64,000 nt of DNA from Pseudonocardia autotrophica (GTDB lineage Bacteria; Actinomycetota; Actinomycetes; Mycobacteriales; Pseudonocardiaceae). Where the stretch lies: the NCBI RefSeq assembly GCF_003945385.1, contig NZ_AP018920.1, forward strand, positions 5,580,001 to 5,644,000. Direction: 5' to 3'. The notes below the pieces were generated by a model. The model saw only the letters and a list, made by a program, of their open reading frames with translations. It was not told the DNA's origin and ran no database searches. The translations under genes and the position numbers were made by a program. The first letter of the stretch is position 1. Each line of letters begins with the position of its first letter. Positions 25,127-34,002 of this stretch are shown in pieces.

Positions 25127-26067
25127 GGATCTTGCTCTCGACGATCGGTCAGCGGGGATACATCGCGCGGTACTTCCGCGCTGAGCTGCCTCCGCACGGG
25201 AGTGTGATCGGCACGGGCAACACCGAGCACACGCCCGGATTCCGGTCGTGCGACAGCGCCCTCGTCGTTCCCGACATCACCGATCCCGACTACCCGGACC
25301 GGGTCCTGAAGATCGTCGAGTCGGAGCGCGTGGACGCGATGCTCACGCTCTCCGACACCGATCTCGGTCGCATCTCGTCGTTCCGATCGGATGTCGAGGC
25401 GTTGGGAGCGGCGGCCTTCTTCCCGGATCAGCGGCAGGCCGAGATCTCCCTCGACAAGCTGAAGACCCACGACTTTCTCGTCGAGTCGGGATTCCGGACC
25501 CCGGCGACCACCGACGATCCCGCGGAGGCGTTGCGCTGGGGTCCTCCGTTGATCGTGAAGCCACGGTCGGGCTCTGCAAGCCTCGATACCTTCCTCGCCC
25601 GCACCACCGAGGAGATCCGCTTCTTCATGGGCTACCGCGCGGACATGATCGCGCAGGAGTTCGTCGACGGCGCCGAGTACAACGTCGAGGTGTGTGGCGA
25701 CCTGGCCGGCCGTCCGATCCGCGCGTGCGTGTGGCGGAAGCACGAGTCCAGGAGGGGGGAGACAGCTCTGGCGGAGACCGTCGACAGCGACGAGGCGTTG
25801 ACCACCGGACTCGAACTGGCCGGTCGGCTCGGTATCCCGGGGCCGATCGACATCGACCTGATCCTCGCGGAAGGGCGCCCAGCGGTGCTGGAGGTCAACG
25901 CCCGTTTCGGGGGCGGCTACCCGACGTCACACATGGCGGGCGCGAACTTCGTCCGTGCAATCGTCGACCTGACTGGAGGCAGCACCGTCGAAGCCGACTT
26001 CGGCTACGAGCGGGGCGTCGTGATGATGAAGGAGCTGCACCCGTTCGCCCATCGGGTCGGCTCATAG
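25123..26067 (+). CDS. ATP-grasp ligase (CarB-like)
   Basis: A 314-residue ATP-grasp enzyme: a small N-terminal Rossmann-like domain (RILLSTIGQRGYIARYF), then the ATP-binding block PPLIVKPRSGSASLDTF near residue 145, AQEFVDGAEYNVEV near 180, and the metal-binding PAVLEVNARFGGGYP near 255. Such enzymes form amide bonds through acyl phosphates; single-domain CarB-like members join amino acids or activate carboxylates. With uronic acid made by the dehydrogenase at the left edge, an amide on the polymer is possible, but that is speculation. ATGA overlap with the PLP enzyme gene; the two look like one functional unit. Confidence 0.8.
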   Translation: MRILLSTIGQRGYIARYFRAELPPHGSVIGTGNTEHTPGFRSCDSALVVPDITDPDYPDRVLKIVESERVDAMLTLSDTDLGRISSFRSDVEALGAAAFFPDQRQAEISLDKLKTHDFLVESGFRTPATTDDPAEALRWGPPLIVKPRSGSASLDTFLARTTEEIRFFMGYRADMIAQEFVDGAEYNVEVCGDLAGRPIRACVWRKHESRRGETALAETVDSDEALTTGLELAGRLGIPGPIDIDLILAEGRPAVLEVNARFGGGYPTSHMAGANFVRAIVDLTGGSTVEADFGYERGVVMMKELHPFAHRVGS

Positions 26068-26072
26068 CGGAC

Positions 26073-26103
26073 GTGCGCCGCTCCTGGGGCCGAAGCGGCG
26101 CAC
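26073..26103. terminator. Hairpin between convergent genes
   Basis: A perfect 10-base inverted repeat (GTGCGCCGCT at 26073-26082, AGCGGCGCAC at 26094-26103) with an 11-base loop lies between the ATP-grasp stop and the SAF-oxidoreductase stop. There is no T run on either side, which is common for actinobacterial terminators. It marks the right edge of the polysaccharide locus. Confidence 0.65.
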
Positions 26104-26122
26104 CCCCAACAGAGGGCCGCCG

Positions 26123-27406
26123 TCAGGAGAACAGCTTTACCTGCTCCTCCCGCAGCACGTCGATCAGCCGCCCCGGCGGCAGCGTCACGTCGTCGTAGGT
26201 GAGCACCTCGTCCTTCGCGACGTCCCGGGTGAGCACCCCGCCCTCGGCGACCCCCATCGGCAGCAGCCGCTCCGACCGGGTCACCGGCGACGCCTCGGCG
26301 ACGCCGTAGCTGTCGTAGCCGCCCAGCCCGTCCAGGGTGTGCCCGGCCTTCAGGTCCCGCTTGGCGGTGGCGACGACGTCGACCCGCTGCGCCCCCGGCG
26401 GGGTCAGCGCGGCGTCGGCGAAGTCGACGGCCCGCACGATGGTGTTCGGGACCTCGAAGTGGCACAGGTGGTACGGGGTGTAGAAGCTGTACAGCGGGCC
26501 CTCGCCGAGCTTGTACAGGTTCAGGTAGTGCTGCTGCTTCGGGTCGTCGTGGGTGCCGAGCACGTAGATGCCGGGGCCGGGCTTCGCGCCGACCACGTAG
26601 TCGACGACGCCGCCCAGCTCGCGCAGCTCCTCGACGTCGTAGACGCCCGTCAGCTCGTCGACGTGGCCGGCGTGGTCACGGCCGTACATCCCGCGCTTGC
26701 CGACGGTGAAGCCGAACGCGTTCGCCACGATCGCCTGCTCGAACGACACCTTGGTGCCGTCGGCGAAGCTGGTGACCATGTAGGGGTCCTGCCCCCACTT
26801 CTCGGCGAACCCCTTCTGTGTGGTCGGGTTGCGGTACTCGTCCTGCAGGCCCTTGATGTTGCCCGCGACCAGCGGCGTGATCCCGATGCCCTTGACGAAG
26901 CGCAGCAGGTTCGCCTGGACGCCCGGCTGGTCGCCGTCCGCCCCGGTCAGCACGACGCCGGCCTGCCGCGCCTTCTCGGCGAGCAGCGGACCGACGGTGC
27001 CGTCGAGCTCGGCGTTCATGGTGACGACCGGCAGGCCGCGCTCGATCGCGGCGACGGTGACCCGGGCGCCGAACTCGACGGCGCCGGTGACGTCGACGAG
27101 CACGTCGATGTTCTCGGCGGCGAGCAGTGCGAACGCGTCGCCGAGCACGGCCGGGGTGCCCTTGGCGATGGCGGCCTCGACCTCGGCGGTGCCGGAGACC
27201 TCGACCGGCTCGAGCCCGGCCTCGGTGTAGGCGCGGGCGGCGGTCGGCACGGTCCGGTTGGCGATCGCGACGACGTCCATCCCGGGCGTCGAGTTGACGA
27301 TCTGGTTGACCAGGCCGCGGCCCATGAAGCCGGCACCGACCAGGCCGACCCGGATCGGGCGGTTCTCCGCCGCGCGCTTGGCGAGGGCGGTGTCCAGGAT
27401 CAGCAT
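26123..27406 (-). CDS. NAD(P)-dependent oxidoreductase with SAF domain
   Basis: A 427-residue protein: N-terminal Rossmann fold with GLVGAGFMGRG at residues 21-31, a homoserine-dehydrogenase-like middle part (VDVTGAVEFGARV, TMNAELDGTVGP) and a C-terminal SAF-type beta-clip domain (residues 340-427, AKRDLKAGHTLDGLGGYDSYG). This family is often found beside RmlC-like and sugar-nucleotide genes, where it probably reduces or branches a sugar intermediate; the exact reaction is unknown to me. It overlaps the epimerase gene upstream by ATGA and so is made together with it. The open frame upstream of 27406 is a shadow of that gene. Confidence 0.8.
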   Translation of the reverse strand: MLILDTALAKRAAENRPIRVGLVGAGFMGRGLVNQIVNSTPGMDVVAIANRTVPTAARAYTEAGLEPVEVSGTAEVEAAIAKGTPAVLGDAFALLAAENIDVLVDVTGAVEFGARVTVAAIERGLPVVTMNAELDGTVGPLLAEKARQAGVVLTGADGDQPGVQANLLRFVKGIGITPLVAGNIKGLQDEYRNPTTQKGFAEKWGQDPYMVTSFADGTKVSFEQAIVANAFGFTVGKRGMYGRDHAGHVDELTGVYDVEELRELGGVVDYVVGAKPGPGIYVLGTHDDPKQQHYLNLYKLGEGPLYSFYTPYHLCHFEVPNTIVRAVDFADAALTPPGAQRVDVVATAKRDLKAGHTLDGLGGYDSYGVAEASPVTRSERLLPMGVAEGGVLTRDVAKDEVLTYDDVTLPPGRLIDVLREEQVKLFS

Positions 27407-27972
27407 CAGCGGGCCCCGCTCGTCACGGCCGGGAAGTCGGCGTTGTCGGCCAGCAGCGGCCAGTTCGCGTCCTTGTCCGAGATGTGCGCGATCTCGACCG
27501 GCCAGTCGACGTCCAGCGCCGGGTCGTTCCAGCGCAGGCCACGCTCGGCACCCGGGGTGTAGGGGGTGGAGACCTGGTAGATCGTCGTCGCGTCCGGGGT
27601 GAGGGTCAGGTAGGCGTGCGCGAAGTTCCTCGGCACGTACATGGCCCGGTAGTTGTCCTGGGACAGCTCCGCACCGAACCACTGCAGGTAGGTGTCCGAG
27701 TCCGGCCGCAGGTCGACGATCACGTCGTAGATCGCGCCGCGGACGCAGCGGATGACCTTGACCTCCGCGTTCGGCTCCAGCTGGTAGTGGAAGCCGCGCA
27801 GGGTGCCCGCCTCGTGGTTGTACGAGAGGTTGCACTGGCTGATCGTCGGGTCCAGCCCGGCGTCGACGAACTCCTGCTCACAGAACGCGCGGGCGAAGAA
27901 GCCGCGGTCGTCGGTGAGCCGCTTGAGGTCGATCAGCGCCGATCCGGCGAGCGGGGTCGGGTGGATGTCCAT
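27406..27972 (-). CDS. Second dTDP-4-dehydrorhamnose 3,5-epimerase-like protein
   Basis: A 188-residue cupin closer to classical RmlC than the gene at 667: LTDDRGFFARAF, the catalytic His62 in TLRGFHYQ, VRGAIYDVIVDLRP and VPRNFAHAYLTL. It should epimerise an NDP-4-keto-6-deoxyhexose at C3 and/or C5. It is coupled to the SAF oxidoreductase (ATGA overlap), not to rmlA, rmlB or rmlD, so it probably serves a different sugar. The start could be the ATG at 27972 or an in-frame ATG at 27990; neither has a good ribosome site, and I chose the one that begins at the conserved domain. Confidence 0.85.
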   Translation of the reverse strand: MDIHPTPLAGSALIDLKRLTDDRGFFARAFCEQEFVDAGLDPTISQCNLSYNHEAGTLRGFHYQLEPNAEVKVIRCVRGAIYDVIVDLRPDSDTYLQWFGAELSQDNYRAMYVPRNFAHAYLTLTPDATTIYQVSTPYTPGAERGLRWNDPALDVDWPVEIAHISDKDANWPLLADNADFPAVTSGAR

Positions 27973-28083
27973 ACCTTCAGCGTCGCCCATGCACGTACGA
28001 AGGTTGCGTCCACCCTCCGGTTCGTGACCGGCGCAACGCAGCGTCGCGGCCGAGGGTGACAGCAGTTCCACGGACGGTGATGG

Positions 28084-30015
28084 TCAGGTCCGGTAGGACC
28101 GCACCAGGCTCCGCAGCGCCAGGATCGCCGACACCATCAGCAGCAGATAACCGAGCAGCGCGTGCACGGTCAGCCCCGGCCCCACCTCCGCACCACCCGG
28201 CGCGGCCAGCAGCACGACGGCCATCAGGCCGGTCGTCGCGGCGAGCGCGGTCGCCACGACCTGCCCCATCGCCTCCGACGCCGGCCGCGCCAGCTCCCCC
28301 GGCTGTGGGCGGACCTGCACCGCGAGGGTGCCGTCGTCGAGCGCCCCGAGCACCCGGTCGACCCGCCTCGGCAGCGCCCGCAGCAGCGGCAGCAGGGTGC
28401 TGAGCTCGGCCCCGGCGCGGCGCAGCAACGCCTCGGGCTCCAGCTCGGCACGCATCCGCTCGGCCGCGAACCGGCGGGCGCCGGCGATCAGGTCGAAGCC
28501 GGGATCGAGCGCGGTGAGGGTGCCGTCCAGGGTGCCGATCGCACGGAACACCGCGGCCAGCTCGGGCGGGACGGTGATGCCGTGCTCGGTGACGATCCGG
28601 ACGAGATCGCCGAGTGCACGGGCGTCGGTGGGCACGCCGGGTGCGGTGATCCGGACCAGGAACCGGCCGACGTCGCGGACCAGTGCACGCTCGTCCAGGG
28701 TCGGGGGTGCCTGCGCCAGCTCGAGCAGCGCGTCGCAGACCGGGACCGGGTCACCGGTGTCGACGGCCAGCAGCAGGCGGACCAGCCCGCTGCGCAGCCC
28801 GGCGTCGAGCCGGCCGACGGATCCGAGATCGAGCATCACCAGCGGCACCGGGCCGGTGGTCCGCAGGATGTTGCCCGGATGCGGGTCGGCGTGGAACACC
28901 CCGTCGACCACGATCTGCCCGAGCAGCGCGTCCAGCAGTGCGGCCGCGAGCGGCTCGTCGCCGGCGGCCGCCGACACCGGCCGGCCGTGCACGCGTTCCA
29001 GGACGAGCACCCGGCCCGTGCTGTGCGCGGGATGCGGCACCGGGGTCCGGACGATCGTGTCGGCGCCGCGGGCGGCGGCCGCGGCGGCCATCGTGGTGAC
29101 GTTGCGCAGCTCGACGGTGAAGTCCAGCTCCTCGCGGAGTGACGCGGCGAACCCGTCCGCCAGTGCGACGGCACCGAGCCGCGCGCCCCAGAGGGTCCGG
29201 CGCTGCAGGCGGTGCGCGAGCCGGTCCAGGATGTCCAGGTCGTCGGCGACGACGGCGGCGATCCCCGGCCGCTGCACCTTGACCACGACCTCGGAACCGT
29301 CGGGCAGCAGGCCGGTGTGCACCTGCGCGATCGACGCGGCGGCCAGCGGCTCGGGATCGATCGAGGTGAGCACCGGCTCCGGCCCCCACTCGGCGGCCAG
29401 CACCGTCTCGATCTCCGGCCACGGCACCGGGCGGGCCCGGGCCTGCAGGTGGGTGAGCTCGTCGACGAACTCGGCCGGGAGCAGGTCGGGGCGGGTGGCG
29501 AGGATCTGGCCGAGCTTGACGAAGGAGACCCCGGCGTCCTCCAGCGCGGCGCGTACCGACCGGGCGAGCCGGGCGCGGCCGTCGGCGGTGTCGAGATCGG
29601 GCCGCTGCCGGGTGAACACGTAGGCGGCCAGTCCGTGCCGCAGCAGCACCCGGACGATCGCCGCGTACCGGCGGGTGCGGCGCACCCGGCGCGGAAGGCT
29701 GCGGACGAGCGCGACCGGCCCGGGCAGCGACCCGCTGGGCACCATCACCTCGGCGAGTACCAGCAGCACCATCGCCAGCAGCACCGCGAGCAGCGTGCCG
29801 AGCACGAGGTACCAGAGCAGCGGGAACGGCTCGGTCGTCCCGATCAGCGGCGGCGGGGTGATCTGCTCGACGATCGGGATGGTGCTGGTGAACGCGACGG
29901 CACCCGCGGCGAGGCGGCGGGTGAGTGAGAAGTCCATCCGCAACGGACGACTGACCAGATTGCCGAGCACCCAGACCCCGAGCAGCGCCGACAGCGCCGT
30001 GAGCAGCGTTTCCAC
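28084..30015 (-). CDS. ABC1/AarF/UbiB kinase-like membrane protein
   Basis: A 643-residue protein: three predicted N-terminal membrane helices (residues 1-110), an ABC1 kinase-like domain with VSFVKLGQILATR (the KxGQ motif), the Ala-rich AAASIAQVH loop, VVVKVQRPG, HADPHPGN and DLGSVG, and two C-terminal helices (about 575-640). The family supports quinone synthesis or lipid handling and has ATPase activity; actinobacterial members are poorly defined. The N-terminal helices are an addition to the usual C-terminal pair. The GTG at 30015 is the best candidate but has no clear ribosome site. Confidence 0.82.
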   Translation of the reverse strand: METLLTALSALLGVWVLGNLVSRPLRMDFSLTRRLAAGAVAFTSTIPIVEQITPPPLIGTTEPFPLLWYLVLGTLLAVLLAMVLLVLAEVMVPSGSLPGPVALVRSLPRRVRRTRRYAAIVRVLLRHGLAAYVFTRQRPDLDTADGRARLARSVRAALEDAGVSFVKLGQILATRPDLLPAEFVDELTHLQARARPVPWPEIETVLAAEWGPEPVLTSIDPEPLAAASIAQVHTGLLPDGSEVVVKVQRPGIAAVVADDLDILDRLAHRLQRRTLWGARLGAVALADGFAASLREELDFTVELRNVTTMAAAAAARGADTIVRTPVPHPAHSTGRVLVLERVHGRPVSAAAGDEPLAAALLDALLGQIVVDGVFHADPHPGNILRTTGPVPLVMLDLGSVGRLDAGLRSGLVRLLLAVDTGDPVPVCDALLELAQAPPTLDERALVRDVGRFLVRITAPGVPTDARALGDLVRIVTEHGITVPPELAAVFRAIGTLDGTLTALDPGFDLIAGARRFAAERMRAELEPEALLRRAGAELSTLLPLLRALPRRVDRVLGALDDGTLAVQVRPQPGELARPASEAMGQVVATALAATTGLMAVVLLAAPGGAEVGPGLTVHALLGYLLLMVSAILALRSLVRSYRT

Positions 30016-30318
30016 GGGGGCAGTCTCACGGGTCGGCGGGGGTGCGCCCTCCGGGACCACCCGGAGATCACCCGGACGGTGAACGACGTCCGTCCGGCAC
30101 ACCGGTCGCAGAGGTGGTCGCCGGCCGAGGGGTCGAGTCGACGACCGACCGTGACGATCAGTGGGAAGAACTCTGCCCGCACGGCGATGCGCCGAGCAAC
30201 CGTGTTCGATCCGCTGCGCCCGCACCGCGGCCGGGCCGCTCACGTCCCGAACATGCCCGGCCGGCCGAACGAAGCGGACCGGCCACTCCCGGGACCGGAC
30301 CGGTGTCATGCTCCGGCA
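30016..30318. other. Intergenic stretch without a recognised gene
   Basis: 303 bases between the ABC1 gene and the small HTH gene, which diverge. Open frames cross it but show no domain and no consistent codon bias. It must contain at least one promoter for each side; I cannot place them. Confidence 0.4.
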
Positions 30319-30519
30319 GTGACCACCGGCTCGGCACGCGCACGCCTGGATGCCGCCGTGCGCGAACGCGACCGGGCGAGGACCGAACTCGACGCCGCGG
30401 ACGCGGTCCTGCGGAACGCGATCCGGGAGGCCGCCGCGACCGGTGTCTCACAGGTCGAGCTGGCCGAACTCACCGGTTTCCACCGCAACACCGTGCGCCG
30501 GATCGTGACCGAGGACTGA
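30319..30519 (+). CDS. Small helix-turn-helix protein
   Basis: A 66-residue protein: an N-terminal charged helix (residues 5-38, rich in Arg, Asp and Ala, possibly a short coiled coil) and a C-terminal helix-turn-helix (GVSQVELAELTGFHRNTVRRIV). It resembles the small HTH proteins common in actinobacteria, which may sense nothing by themselves and act as dimers. GTG at 30319 starts the protein directly at the helix. No neighbour gives a role. Confidence 0.6.
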   Translation: MTTGSARARLDAAVRERDRARTELDAADAVLRNAIREAAATGVSQVELAELTGFHRNTVRRIVTED

Positions 30520-30567
30520 ACCGACACACTCCCCCGGCCCACGAACACCGGCCCGGCAGGTCCACCC

Positions 30568-31218
30568 TCACGGTCCGACCAGGGTCTCCACCCCCCGCAC
30601 GACGACGTCGAGCTTGCGCCGGAACCAGTCCCCCGGCTCCCCCAGCAGGGCGCCGATGATCACCTCACGGGCCGGTTCGTCGTCGTCCCGGGTCAGCCGG
30701 GCACTGATCCGCCGCCGGATCCGGTCCGGATCAGCGTCGTCCAGCCGGGCCGCGGTGCGCGCCGAGTCCTGTGCGAGGTCGAGCACGCTGTCCGCGGCCA
30801 GCACCGCGGTCTCCGCCGGGAGCCCGTGCGCCAGCAGCGCCCTGGTCAGCGCGGTGCCGTGCACGTGCAGCGGTTCCCGGGCGGCCGGGCTGGCCAGCAG
30901 TGCCTCGACCAGGCCGGGAGTGCTGCGCAGCAGGTCCCAGTAGGCCACGGCGGCAGCGACGAGCGTCTCCGGCCAGTGCTGAGCCGCAGGCGGCGGCGGG
31001 TGCCGCTCGACGAGCCGCTCGGCGGCGGCCCGCACGACGTCGTCCCGGTCGGTGACGTGCCGGTAGAGCGCCCCGTGCGAGACGCCCAGCCGCTCACCGA
31101 CCGCGGTCACGGTGAGCCGGTCGAACCCGATCGCGAGTGCGGCGTCGGCGATCGCCTCCCGGCTCACCCGGGGCGCGGGGCCAGGGCGGCGGCGTCCGGT
31201 GCGGGCGTCGATCGTCAT
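30568..31218 (-). CDS. TetR-family transcriptional regulator
   Basis: A 216-residue repressor: N-terminal HTH (residues 18-65, SREAIADAALAIGFDRLTVTAVGERLGVSHGALYRHV split across helices 1-3, with GALYRHV as the recognition end) and an all-helical ligand domain. Divergent from the iron-binding lipoprotein gene over a 65-base gap that holds two inverted repeats, so it probably controls itself and the iron-uptake pair. The ligand cannot be read from sequence. Confidence 0.88.
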   Translation of the reverse strand: MTIDARTGRRRPGPAPRVSREAIADAALAIGFDRLTVTAVGERLGVSHGALYRHVTDRDDVVRAAAERLVERHPPPPAAQHWPETLVAAAVAYWDLLRSTPGLVEALLASPAAREPLHVHGTALTRALLAHGLPAETAVLAADSVLDLAQDSARTAARLDDADPDRIRRRISARLTRDDDEPAREVIIGALLGEPGDWFRRKLDVVVRGVETLVGP

Positions 31219-31231
31219 GCCGTCCAGCCTA

Positions 31232-31271
31232 GTAACTGAGGTTACCCTTGCTCATCAGTGACAGCTTGTCA
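31232..31271. promoter_or_regulatory. Two inverted repeats in the tetR/iron-uptake gap
   Basis: GTAAC-TGAG-GTTAC (31232-31245) and TGACA-GCT-TGTCA (31259-31271) are both perfect inverted repeats in a 65-base divergent gap. One or both are candidate TetR operators. The segment TGAGGTTACCCTTGCTCAT (31237-31255) also matches 11 of 19 positions of the DtxR/IdeR iron box by hand, mostly in its left half. Confidence 0.5.
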
Positions 31272-31283
31272 TAGTTTCGCTCC

Positions 31284-32279
31284 GTGCTCAGAACCCTCAT
31301 CCCCGCGGTGCTCGCGGTCGCCCTGGTCACGGGCTGTTCCACGGCGGCGTCCACACCGGCGGAACCGGCCGCGGACGGCGCCTTCCCCGTCACACTGACC
31401 CACCGGCTCGGCGAGACCGTCATCCCGCGGGAGCCGGTCCGGGTCGTCGCACTGGGCCTCGCGGACGTCGACGTGACCACCGCGCTCGGCGTCACGCCGG
31501 TGGCGATCGCCAGCTCGCCGTACTCGGCGGACGGGATCTGGCCGTGGGCGGCCGGGACGGTTGACGCCGGGCGGACGGAGCTGCTGGACACGACCTCCGG
31601 GGACGGGCTGAGCCTGGAGAAGGTCGCCGCGCTGGAGCCCGATCTGATCCTGGCCCACTCGTTCGCCGGGATCGACGAGCTCTACCCGCGGCTCGCCGCG
31701 ATCGCGCCGACCGTCGCCGACACGCACGGCGTACTCGCGGACAGCTGGCAGGACGAAGCGCGCTCGATCGGCGCCGCGCTCGGCCGGTCCGATCGGGCCG
31801 ACCGGCTGGTCGCCGACGTGGAGGACACCCTGGCGGCTGCCCGGGCCGCGCATCCCGGGCTGGACGGTGCCGCGTTCGTCGTCGGCTGGGCCCGCGAGCC
31901 CGGTTCGGTCGCCGTCACCGGGCGCCCGGACGACATCACCGCCGACCTGTTCGCCACGCTCGGCATGCACCTCGACGACGCCGTCGCCGCCCTGCCCCGG
32001 CAGAGCGGCTCGGCCCGCGGCGCCGGGGCGGCAACCCTGTCGTTCGAGCAGCTCGACCTGCTCGACACCGACCTGCTCCTGCTGGCGGCGAGCTCCGAGG
32101 AGCTGTCCGGCCAGGTCACCGGCAGCCAGCTGTTCGCACGGCTCGCGGTCGCCCGCGACGGCCGCTACCAGGTCGTCGATCTCGCGACGGTCAGCGCGCT
32201 ACGGCTGCCGACCGCAGGAAACATCCCATGGCTGCTCGACCGGCTCGACCCGGTGTTCGGAAAGGTGGATCGCACATGA
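31284..32279 (+). CDS. Iron-siderophore ABC transporter binding lipoprotein
   Basis: A 331-residue class III (FepB/FhuD-like) substrate-binding protein anchored as a lipoprotein: signal peptide with lipobox VTGC at about residues 15-18, then RVVALGLADVDVTTALGV, a SLEKVAALEPDLIL turn and a C-terminal LARDGRYQVVDL-type segment. It would bind a ferric siderophore outside the membrane. No permease or ATPase gene is near, so it must work with a transporter encoded elsewhere. It overlaps the siderophore-interacting protein gene (ATGA) and diverges from tetR. Confidence 0.88.
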   Translation: MLRTLIPAVLAVALVTGCSTAASTPAEPAADGAFPVTLTHRLGETVIPREPVRVVALGLADVDVTTALGVTPVAIASSPYSADGIWPWAAGTVDAGRTELLDTTSGDGLSLEKVAALEPDLILAHSFAGIDELYPRLAAIAPTVADTHGVLADSWQDEARSIGAALGRSDRADRLVADVEDTLAAARAAHPGLDGAAFVVGWAREPGSVAVTGRPDDITADLFATLGMHLDDAVAALPRQSGSARGAGAATLSFEQLDLLDTDLLLLAASSEELSGQVTGSQLFARLAVARDGRYQVVDLATVSALRLPTAGNIPWLLDRLDPVFGKVDRT

Positions 32280-33127
32280 CCGGCGTGCACGAGGAACTGC
32301 GCAGGCGCAATCGGGCCGGGGCCCGGCTGCGGCTGTGGGAGGCGCACCTGATCCGGACGGCGCCGGTCACCCCGGGCTGCCTGCGGGTGACCCTCGGTGG
32401 GAGCGGGCTGGCCCCCTTCGCCGACGGCGCGCTGCCCGCCGACGCGATCAAGCTCGCACTGCCCGCCGAGCCCGGCGACGATCCGGTCGTCCGCGGGACG
32501 TTCCCGAACCTGGAGTTCGACGGGCCGCGGCCGGCGTTCCGGCCGTACACGGTGCGCCGCTTCGATCCGGTGTCGACCGAGCTGGATCTCGACGTCGTCC
32601 TGCACGGGGACGGGCCGGGGGCACGCTGGGCCCGCACCGCGGTGCCCGGACAGCCGGTCCGGTTCACCGGGCCGCGCTCGGAGTTCTGGGCCTGCCCGGA
32701 CGTCGACGCCCACCTGCTGGTGGGGGACGCGACCGCGGCCCCCGGCGCCGTCGCGATCCTGGAGTCGCTGCCCGGCGCCGATGCCCGCGCCCTGCTGCAG
32801 GTCGACGGCCCCGCCGAGCGGTGCTCCGACGACCCGCGGATCGTCTGGCTCCACGACGACCCGGTGGTAGCGCTGCGTGATCTCGCACTCCCCGGCGGAC
32901 GGGTGCAGGCCTGGGTGGCCGGTGAGGCGGCGATGGTGCGCGACGTCCGGCGGCACCTGCTGCGCGAGCGCGGCCTGGACCGCTCGGACCTGCACGCGAG
33001 CGGCTACTGGCGGCGCGGGATGACCGTCACCGAGACCGACGCCGGCCGGATGGCGGCCTTCACCGCGGCGAGCGGCACCGCGCGGGCGTACGACGACCAC
33101 CACGACGTCGACCTGGCCGAGGTGTGA
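32276..33127 (+). CDS. Siderophore-interacting protein (FAD ferric reductase)
   Basis: A 283-residue protein of the ViuB/SIP family, which uses NAD(P)H and FAD to reduce iron in imported siderophores. Landmarks are RPYTVRRFDP (FAD isoalloxazine site, near residue 85), DVVLHGDGPGARWA, LLVGDATAAPGAVAILE and VWVAGE-type nucleotide segment (RVQAWVAGEAAMVR), ending with SGYWRRG. It overlaps the binding-protein gene by 4 bases, so uptake and iron release are coupled. Confidence 0.92.
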   Translation: MTGVHEELRRRNRAGARLRLWEAHLIRTAPVTPGCLRVTLGGSGLAPFADGALPADAIKLALPAEPGDDPVVRGTFPNLEFDGPRPAFRPYTVRRFDPVSTELDLDVVLHGDGPGARWARTAVPGQPVRFTGPRSEFWACPDVDAHLLVGDATAAPGAVAILESLPGADARALLQVDGPAERCSDDPRIVWLHDDPVVALRDLALPGGRVQAWVAGEAAMVRDVRRHLLRERGLDRSDLHASGYWRRGMTVTETDAGRMAAFTAASGTARAYDDHHDVDLAEV

Positions 33128-33152
33128 CCTGCGCCGGCCCGCCTGATCGCCG

Positions 33153-33836
33153 CTACTGCTTCGTCCAGGTGCAACCGCCGGAGAACTTCGCGAACTCCCC
33201 GTCGTTGACCGTCAGCGACGACGGGCCCTGGATGTTGTCGTTCGCGATGATCGAGTCCAGCTCACCGAGGTCGTCCGACGCGCGCTCGAGGTAGCACATC
33301 CCGACGAAGCTGTCGGTGCCCGGACCAGGCGTCTTGTAGCGGCCCGCGGCCATGTCCACGCCCACCTCGTAGATGCCGTCGGACACCGTCGTCGCCGGGC
33401 CGCTCTCCACCGGTGCGGCCGCCACCGGGCCGGGCGGCTCGGCGGGGGCGGGCGGCTCGGCCGGGCGCGCGTCCAGCTCGGCCTGCAGGTCCTGGCTCGC
33501 CCGCTGCGCGTCCGCGAGCTGCTGCTCCAGGCTCTCGATCCGGGACAGGTCCGCGGGCAGTGAGACCGGCGCCGCGGCGACGGGTTCCACCGGCCCGGCG
33601 GGCGCGCCGCCGCTGCCGCCGATCGCGAGGCCGAGCACGAAGACCGTGACCGTCACGGCGGCGACCCCGAGCCGCTTCGGCCAGCGCCGCGCCGTGGGTG
33701 GCATCGACGGGTCGGCGGGTGCGCTGCGCTGGGCCGGGATGTCGATCGGCGGCACACTCCCCGGTACCTGCGCCTGCGCGTCCCACCACGGCTGCTGCCG
33801 GGTGTCGCCGTGCCGAGGTCCGTTCTGCGTCGTCAT
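33153..33836 (-). CDS. Membrane-anchored protein of unknown function
   Basis: A 227-residue protein: Pro/Gln-rich cytoplasmic N terminus (1-50), one membrane helix (about 55-75, GVAAVTVTVFVLGLAIGG), a coiled-coil stretch (about 97-120) and an exported C-terminal domain beginning VSDGIYEVGVDMAAGRYKTPG with two Cys (CYLER, GGCTW) that may form a disulfide. Such C-terminal domains recur in actinobacterial exported proteins without known function. No neighbour suggests a role. Confidence 0.75.
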   Translation of the reverse strand: MTTQNGPRHGDTRQQPWWDAQAQVPGSVPPIDIPAQRSAPADPSMPPTARRWPKRLGVAAVTVTVFVLGLAIGGSGGAPAGPVEPVAAAPVSLPADLSRIESLEQQLADAQRASQDLQAELDARPAEPPAPAEPPGPVAAAPVESGPATTVSDGIYEVGVDMAAGRYKTPGPGTDSFVGMCYLERASDDLGELDSIIANDNIQGPSSLTVNDGEFAKFSGGCTWTKQ

Positions 33837-34002
33837 GCCTGCACCGTCGTTGCGCCGAACGGCCCTGTTGCGGTGACGACGTCCGGTTCGTCAGTTCTGT
33901 GGAGCGCAGCTGGTCGTCCGTCACCACCAGCGCGAACGCCTCTGCCGGCCGCAGCTCGGGGAGCAGACCGGGCGGCCCTGACCGGGTCGTGAGCCATCCG
34001 CC

